DNA of 64,000 bases from positions 124,001 to 188,000 of the forward strand of contig NZ_JBKFGH010000006.1 of assembly GCF_051233475.1 (NCBI RefSeq). The letters run 5' to 3'. The stretch comes from Bacillus_BU sp051233475 (GTDB taxonomy: Bacteria > Bacillota > Bacilli > Bacillales > Cytobacillaceae). Shown here one piece after another: positions 61,175 through 64,000 of the stretch. Below the pieces are notes generated by a model. The model did no database searches, was not told the origin of the DNA, and saw only the letters and a list, made by a program, of their open reading frames with translations. The translations under genes were made by a program, and so were the position numbers. Within the stretch, counting starts at the first letter, position 1. Each line of letters begins with the position of its first letter.

Positions 61175-62182
61175 ATGAAAAAATGGATTGCAACTTGTGT
61201 GAGCTTATTCATGGTTTTGGTTTTAGCGGCTTGTGGAGGTACTGGAGAAAAAGCAAGCAATAATGAAGGAAAGAAATTAACCGACGTTAGTGTAATGTTA
61301 GATTGGTATCCGAATGCTGTTCATAGCTTTTTATATGTAGCACAGGAAAAAGGGTACTTCGAAGAGGAAGGCGTTAAGGTTAAAATCCAATACCCGGCAA
61401 ATCCAACAGACCCTCTTAATCTAGCGGCTGCTGGGAAAATTACCGTTGGCTTTTATTATCAGCCAGATGTGATTATGGCTCGTGCAAACGAAAGTGTTCC
61501 GGTTAAATCGATTGGTGCGATTGTCCGTTCACCGTTAAATCATACTGTTTTCTTAGAAGAAAGCTCTATCGAATCACCAAAGGATTTAGAAGGGAAAACA
61601 GTGGGCTACCCAGGTATCCCTTTAAATGAAGCTATTCTTTCAACAATCGTCGAGCATGATGGCGGAAATCCGGATAAGGTCAAAATGGTTGATGTTGGCT
61701 TTGATTTAGTATCTTCTGTTGTTAGCAAGAAAACGGATGCTGTGATTGGCGCTTATGTAAACCATGAGGTACCAATCTTAGAATCTAAAGGAAACCCAGT
61801 TCGTTATTTTGATCCAACTGAGTACGGAGTTCCAAACTATTATGAATTAGTGGCGGTTACCGGTGATAAAACATGGGAAAAAGAACAGGAGTCTATTAAA
61901 GCGTTCTGGCGTGCAGCTTCAAAAGGGTATGAATTTATGAAGAAAAACCCGGATGAGGCATTGAAAATTTTATTAAAGAACCAGGATGAAGCAAACTATC
62001 CGCTCGATGCAAAGGTCGAGGCAGAGAGCATGAAAATTCTGTTGCCAAAAATGGACTCCGAAGCCTCTTTCGGCAGCCAAACGAAAGAATCATGGCAAGA
62101 TACTGCCAGCTGGTTAAAAAAATCAGGCTTAATTAAACAAACGCCTTCAGTCGATGACATGTTTGTTAATTTAGGAGAATAA
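61175..62182 (+). CDS. thiY: Thiamine-precursor (pyrimidine) binding lipoprotein, ThiY type (second copy)
   Basis: The ATG at 61175 with GGAGGAAG upstream was preferred to an ATG at 61160. The product has 335 residues, lipoprotein signal with Cys in LVLAACGGTG near residue 20, then the NMT1-like fold beginning VSVMLDWYPNAVHSFLYVAQEKGYF. The first strand WYPN replaces WTPN of the paralogue at 11457, so ligand contacts may differ. The ylmB and tenA context supports formylaminopyrimidine as the ligand. Confidence 0.9.
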   Translation: MKKWIATCVSLFMVLVLAACGGTGEKASNNEGKKLTDVSVMLDWYPNAVHSFLYVAQEKGYFEEEGVKVKIQYPANPTDPLNLAAAGKITVGFYYQPDVIMARANESVPVKSIGAIVRSPLNHTVFLEESSIESPKDLEGKTVGYPGIPLNEAILSTIVEHDGGNPDKVKMVDVGFDLVSSVVSKKTDAVIGAYVNHEVPILESKGNPVRYFDPTEYGVPNYYELVAVTGDKTWEKEQESIKAFWRAASKGYEFMKKNPDEALKILLKNQDEANYPLDAKVEAESMKILLPKMDSEASFGSQTKESWQDTASWLKKSGLIKQTPSVDDMFVNLGE

Positions 62183-62338
62183 TAGTATAGAAGGAAAAAG
62201 ATAAGCTTGGCTGGTTAAAGCATTTAGCATTCAATTCATTATGGAGACAGTTTTAAGGAAGATCAGAACTTGCTTCAGCGACTAGCATGTTATCCCTCAT
62301 TAGTCAGCTAAGAGTTCAAAATGTGGGGAGGCTTCAAC

Positions 62339-62791
62339 ATGGAAGATCGCCTATTCAGGAAAGCAATGGGGAAATTTGCGACTGGAGTAACCGTGATTAC
62401 CACTGAAGTTGACGGGAATGTCCACGGGATGACGGCCAATGCCTTCATGTCGGTTTCCTTAAATCCAATGCTGGTTGTGGTTTCAATAGGTGAAAAAGCC
62501 CAAATGCTCGAAAAAATACGAAGCAGCAAAAAATACGCAGTGAATATCTTATCTTCAGACCAGCAGGAATTGTCGATGATTTTTGCCGGGCAAATAAAAG
62601 ATAAACGGGATATGAGTTTTGAAAGGTTTGCGGGGCTACCCGTTATAGGTGGTTCGTTGGCACAAATTATTTGTGATGTGGTTAGTGAGCATGTGGAAGG
62701 GGACCATACTCTTTTTATTGGGAAAGTCTCGGATATTCATATTGAAAATGAGGGAGAACCGTTACTTTATTTTGATGGACGATATCGGTGA
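62339..62791 (+). CDS. Flavin reductase family protein (HpaC-like)
   Basis: The ATG at 62339 with GGGGAGG upstream was preferred to an ATG at 62321. The product has 150 residues of the FMN-binding split-barrel: FRKAMGKFATGVTVITTEVDGNVHGMTANAFMSVSLNPMLVVVSI, then YAVNILSSDQQELSMIFAG and GDHTLFIGKV. It reduces FMN or FAD with NAD(P)H for a two-component monooxygenase. No partner oxygenase gene is adjacent. It follows thiY after about 155 bases, so any operon link is weak. Confidence 0.88.
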   Translation: MEDRLFRKAMGKFATGVTVITTEVDGNVHGMTANAFMSVSLNPMLVVVSIGEKAQMLEKIRSSKKYAVNILSSDQQELSMIFAGQIKDKRDMSFERFAGLPVIGGSLAQIICDVVSEHVEGDHTLFIGKVSDIHIENEGEPLLYFDGRYR

Positions 62792-62800
62792 AGTGGGGTA

Positions 62801-62837
62801 AACAGGAGAAGGTGAGATGACTTCTCCTGTTTTTTTG
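62801..62837 (+). terminator. Intrinsic terminator after the flavin reductase gene
   Basis: ACAGGAGAAG/CTTCTCCTGT stem followed by T6. Confidence 0.88.
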
Positions 62838-62850
62838 AGTTCTTTGGGGT

Positions 62851-63000
62851 GTTGTTGTTGTTGTTGTTGCAGTTGTTGTGCATTGGCGGATAAAGGGCTA
62901 GATTTGGCGGATAGATCGTGGAATCGGCGGATAAACGGCTATTTTGGCGGATAAAACCCGAAAAATGGCGGATAACCGCTAGAATTTGGCGGATAGAACC
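62851..63000. repeat. GTT microsatellite and six copies of a GGCGGATA repeat at 20-21 bp spacing
   Basis: GTT repeats six times at 62851-62869. GGCGGATA then recurs at 62885, 62906, 62926, 62946, 62967 and 62988, separated by variable fillers, mostly preceded by T or TT. The spacing equals about two DNA helical turns. It lies between the flavin reductase terminator and the converging gene at 63031. No coding frame is evident. Confidence 0.8.
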
Positions 63001-63030
63001 AAATGATCCCTTAGAGAAAGTTCCAAATCC

Positions 63031-63291
63031 CTAAGCATCACTATCCTTATCATCATGCGTCGGATGTGCACCGGGGTATTGCCTTGGCAAGTCTTGGTGC
63101 AAATTCCGATTCTCAAAGGTAAAATTGCTGTAAAATTGTTGCCCTTCCTGCCATGGCGTACTTTTATTCTCAACAGGGCTATCAACGCCAATCGGTGAGC
63201 CGTATGGACCTTCCGGGAATTCCTCTGCAGTTAGAAACTCATATTGTTTTTCGACATTTTTCAGATTAGAATATTTGGTTTTCCTGCTCAT
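63031..63291 (-). CDS. Small hydrophilic protein of unknown function
   Basis: ATG at 63291 with GGAGG 10 bases upstream. An ATG five bases earlier opens a two-codon frame whose TGA overlaps this start. The product has 86 residues, is hydrophilic and has no membrane segment. It has PYGSPIGVDSPVENKSTPWQEGQQ and ends RQYPGAHPTHDDKDSDA, a composition like small spore or cytosolic Bacillus proteins. I do not recognise a family with certainty. It ends near the GGCGGATA repeats. Confidence 0.6.
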   Translation of the reverse strand: MSRKTKYSNLKNVEKQYEFLTAEEFPEGPYGSPIGVDSPVENKSTPWQEGQQFYSNFTFENRNLHQDLPRQYPGAHPTHDDKDSDA

Positions 63292-63445
63292 AACATGTTA
63301 ACCTCCAGTTTATGATTTTGAATTCACTTCAAATGCAGAGTGAAAACAATTTTGTTAATATATGCTTATCCTTCCTTCAACAGGGACTTAATATGTAATA
63401 GAGGCATATGCTGTAATTAATTTATTGAGAAAGATGTGATATATA

Positions 63446-64000
63446 TTGTGTTTAATACTTTTCGCATATAAGATTGACCCCGAATTTAAATTAGTCGTTG
63501 CTGCTAATCGCGATGAATTTTACGAAAGACCAACCGCCTCGGTACATTTTTGGCAGGACCATCCTCATATCCTGGCAGGGCGGGATTTAAAGCAATTGGG
63601 AACTTGGATAGGCATCACTACGACAGGAAGGTTTGCGGCGTTAACAAATTACCGGGACCCTAGTGAAGTGACAGAAGGGAAACGGTCGCGCGGAGAGTTA
63701 GTCGGCGATTTTCTAAAGGAAGACAATACTGACCCTGAGGTTTATTTAGAAAAGGTAACCAAAAACAAGGACAAATATCCGGGTTTTAATCTCTTAATAG
63801 GGGATAAGAACGACTTGTATTATTATTCTAATAAATCAAATGAAGTAAAAAAGCTAGAACCGGGTATATACGGTTTAAGTAACCATCTTCTTAATACTGA
63901 CTGGCCAAAGGTAAAAAGGGGAATTGTTGGATTAGAACAAATAATCAATCAGAGAGATGCCGAAACCATGGACGAGCGTCTTTTAAATCTTTTACAAAAT
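63446..64000 (+). CDS. NRDE-family (TANGO2-like) protein, 3' end cut
   Basis: The frame runs off the right edge (185 codons visible). The start is TTG at 63446 with AAGATGTGAT upstream, giving the family opening MCLILFAYKIDPEFKLVVAANRDEFYERPT. The NRDE motif is exact, and Cys 2 is the usual second residue. LAGRDLKQLGTWIGITTTGRFAALTNYRDP also matches the family. NRDE/TANGO2 proteins are widespread and their biochemical role is debated (heme or lipid handling has been proposed). Bacterial function is unknown. Confidence 0.88.
   Translation, partial: MCLILFAYKIDPEFKLVVAANRDEFYERPTASVHFWQDHPHILAGRDLKQLGTWIGITTTGRFAALTNYRDPSEVTEGKRSRGELVGDFLKEDNTDPEVYLEKVTKNKDKYPGFNLLIGDKNDLYYYSNKSNEVKKLEPGIYGLSNHLLNTDWPKVKRGIVGLEQIINQRDAETMDERLLNLLQN

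Overview
The window looks like chromosomal DNA of a low-GC, endospore-forming member of the Bacillaceae (Bacillus or Neobacillus-like; the genus is inferred). Support comes from a GerA-type germinant-receptor operon, a QoxABCD quinol oxidase, an LtaS-type lipoteichoic acid synthase, sortase-anchored surface proteins, strong AGGAGG-type ribosome binding sites, frequent GTG/TTG starts and many intrinsic terminators. I saw no rRNA, tRNA, prophage or intact insertion sequence. The gene at each edge is cut.

Layout. 1-9500: end of a family 2 glycosyltransferase and a large membrane-anchored glycoside hydrolase-like protein (probable exopolysaccharide pair), a LysM/CAP secreted protein, an LTA synthase preceded by a good ECF-sigma promoter, an MFS transporter, and two copies of a palindromic MITE-like repeat. 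9550-15100: a PAS-PAS-GGDEF diguanylate cyclase, then a TPP riboswitch controlling a thiamine-precursor ABC transporter (thiY, thiamine-binding protein, thiX, thiZ) and a TatD-like hydrolase. 15100-20300 (minus strand): fatty acid desaturase, YhfP-like oxidoreductase, formate/nitrite channel, and a glutaminyl-tRNA synthetase, which many Bacillus species lack. 20450-25560: urease operon ureABCEFGD behind a promoter carrying a perfect GlnR/TnrA box and a CodY-like box. 25640-26510: a non-coding array of 17 copies of a 52-bp repeat.

26700-34300: nitronate monooxygenase, FAD monooxygenase plus GTP cyclohydrolase II, then a class D-like sortase with an LPXTG protein and a secreted protein that share a GDxHxGVxE-type repeat, and a HAD phosphatase. 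34400-38300: qoxABCD (minus strand) with Fur-like palindromes upstream. 38600-46800: MscS channel, glutamate symporter, amino acid permease, CoA-transferase subunits, DUF2306-like protein, and an ECF sigma factor with a probable membrane partner. 46900-51370: sulfate ABC transporter (sbp, cysT, cysW, cysA) whose leader carries the third MITE-like copy. 51380-56720 (minus strand): ger operon in the order A, C, small D-like, B, B. 56850-62200: a second TPP riboswitch driving thiW, a YlmB-like deformylase, tenA and thiZXY. The end holds a flavin reductase, a 21-bp spaced repeat, a small unknown gene and a truncated NRDE-family gene.

The strongest physiological theme is thiamine salvage. Two TPP-riboswitch operons each encode an NMT1/THI5-type pyrimidine importer, and the second also carries the deformylase and TenA that convert formylaminopyrimidine to hydroxymethylpyrimidine. 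Nitrogen scavenging (urease under GlnR/TnrA and CodY-like sites) and sulfate import are the other nutrient modules. The least explained material is the sortase/GD-repeat surface system, the 52-bp array and the MITE-like family.
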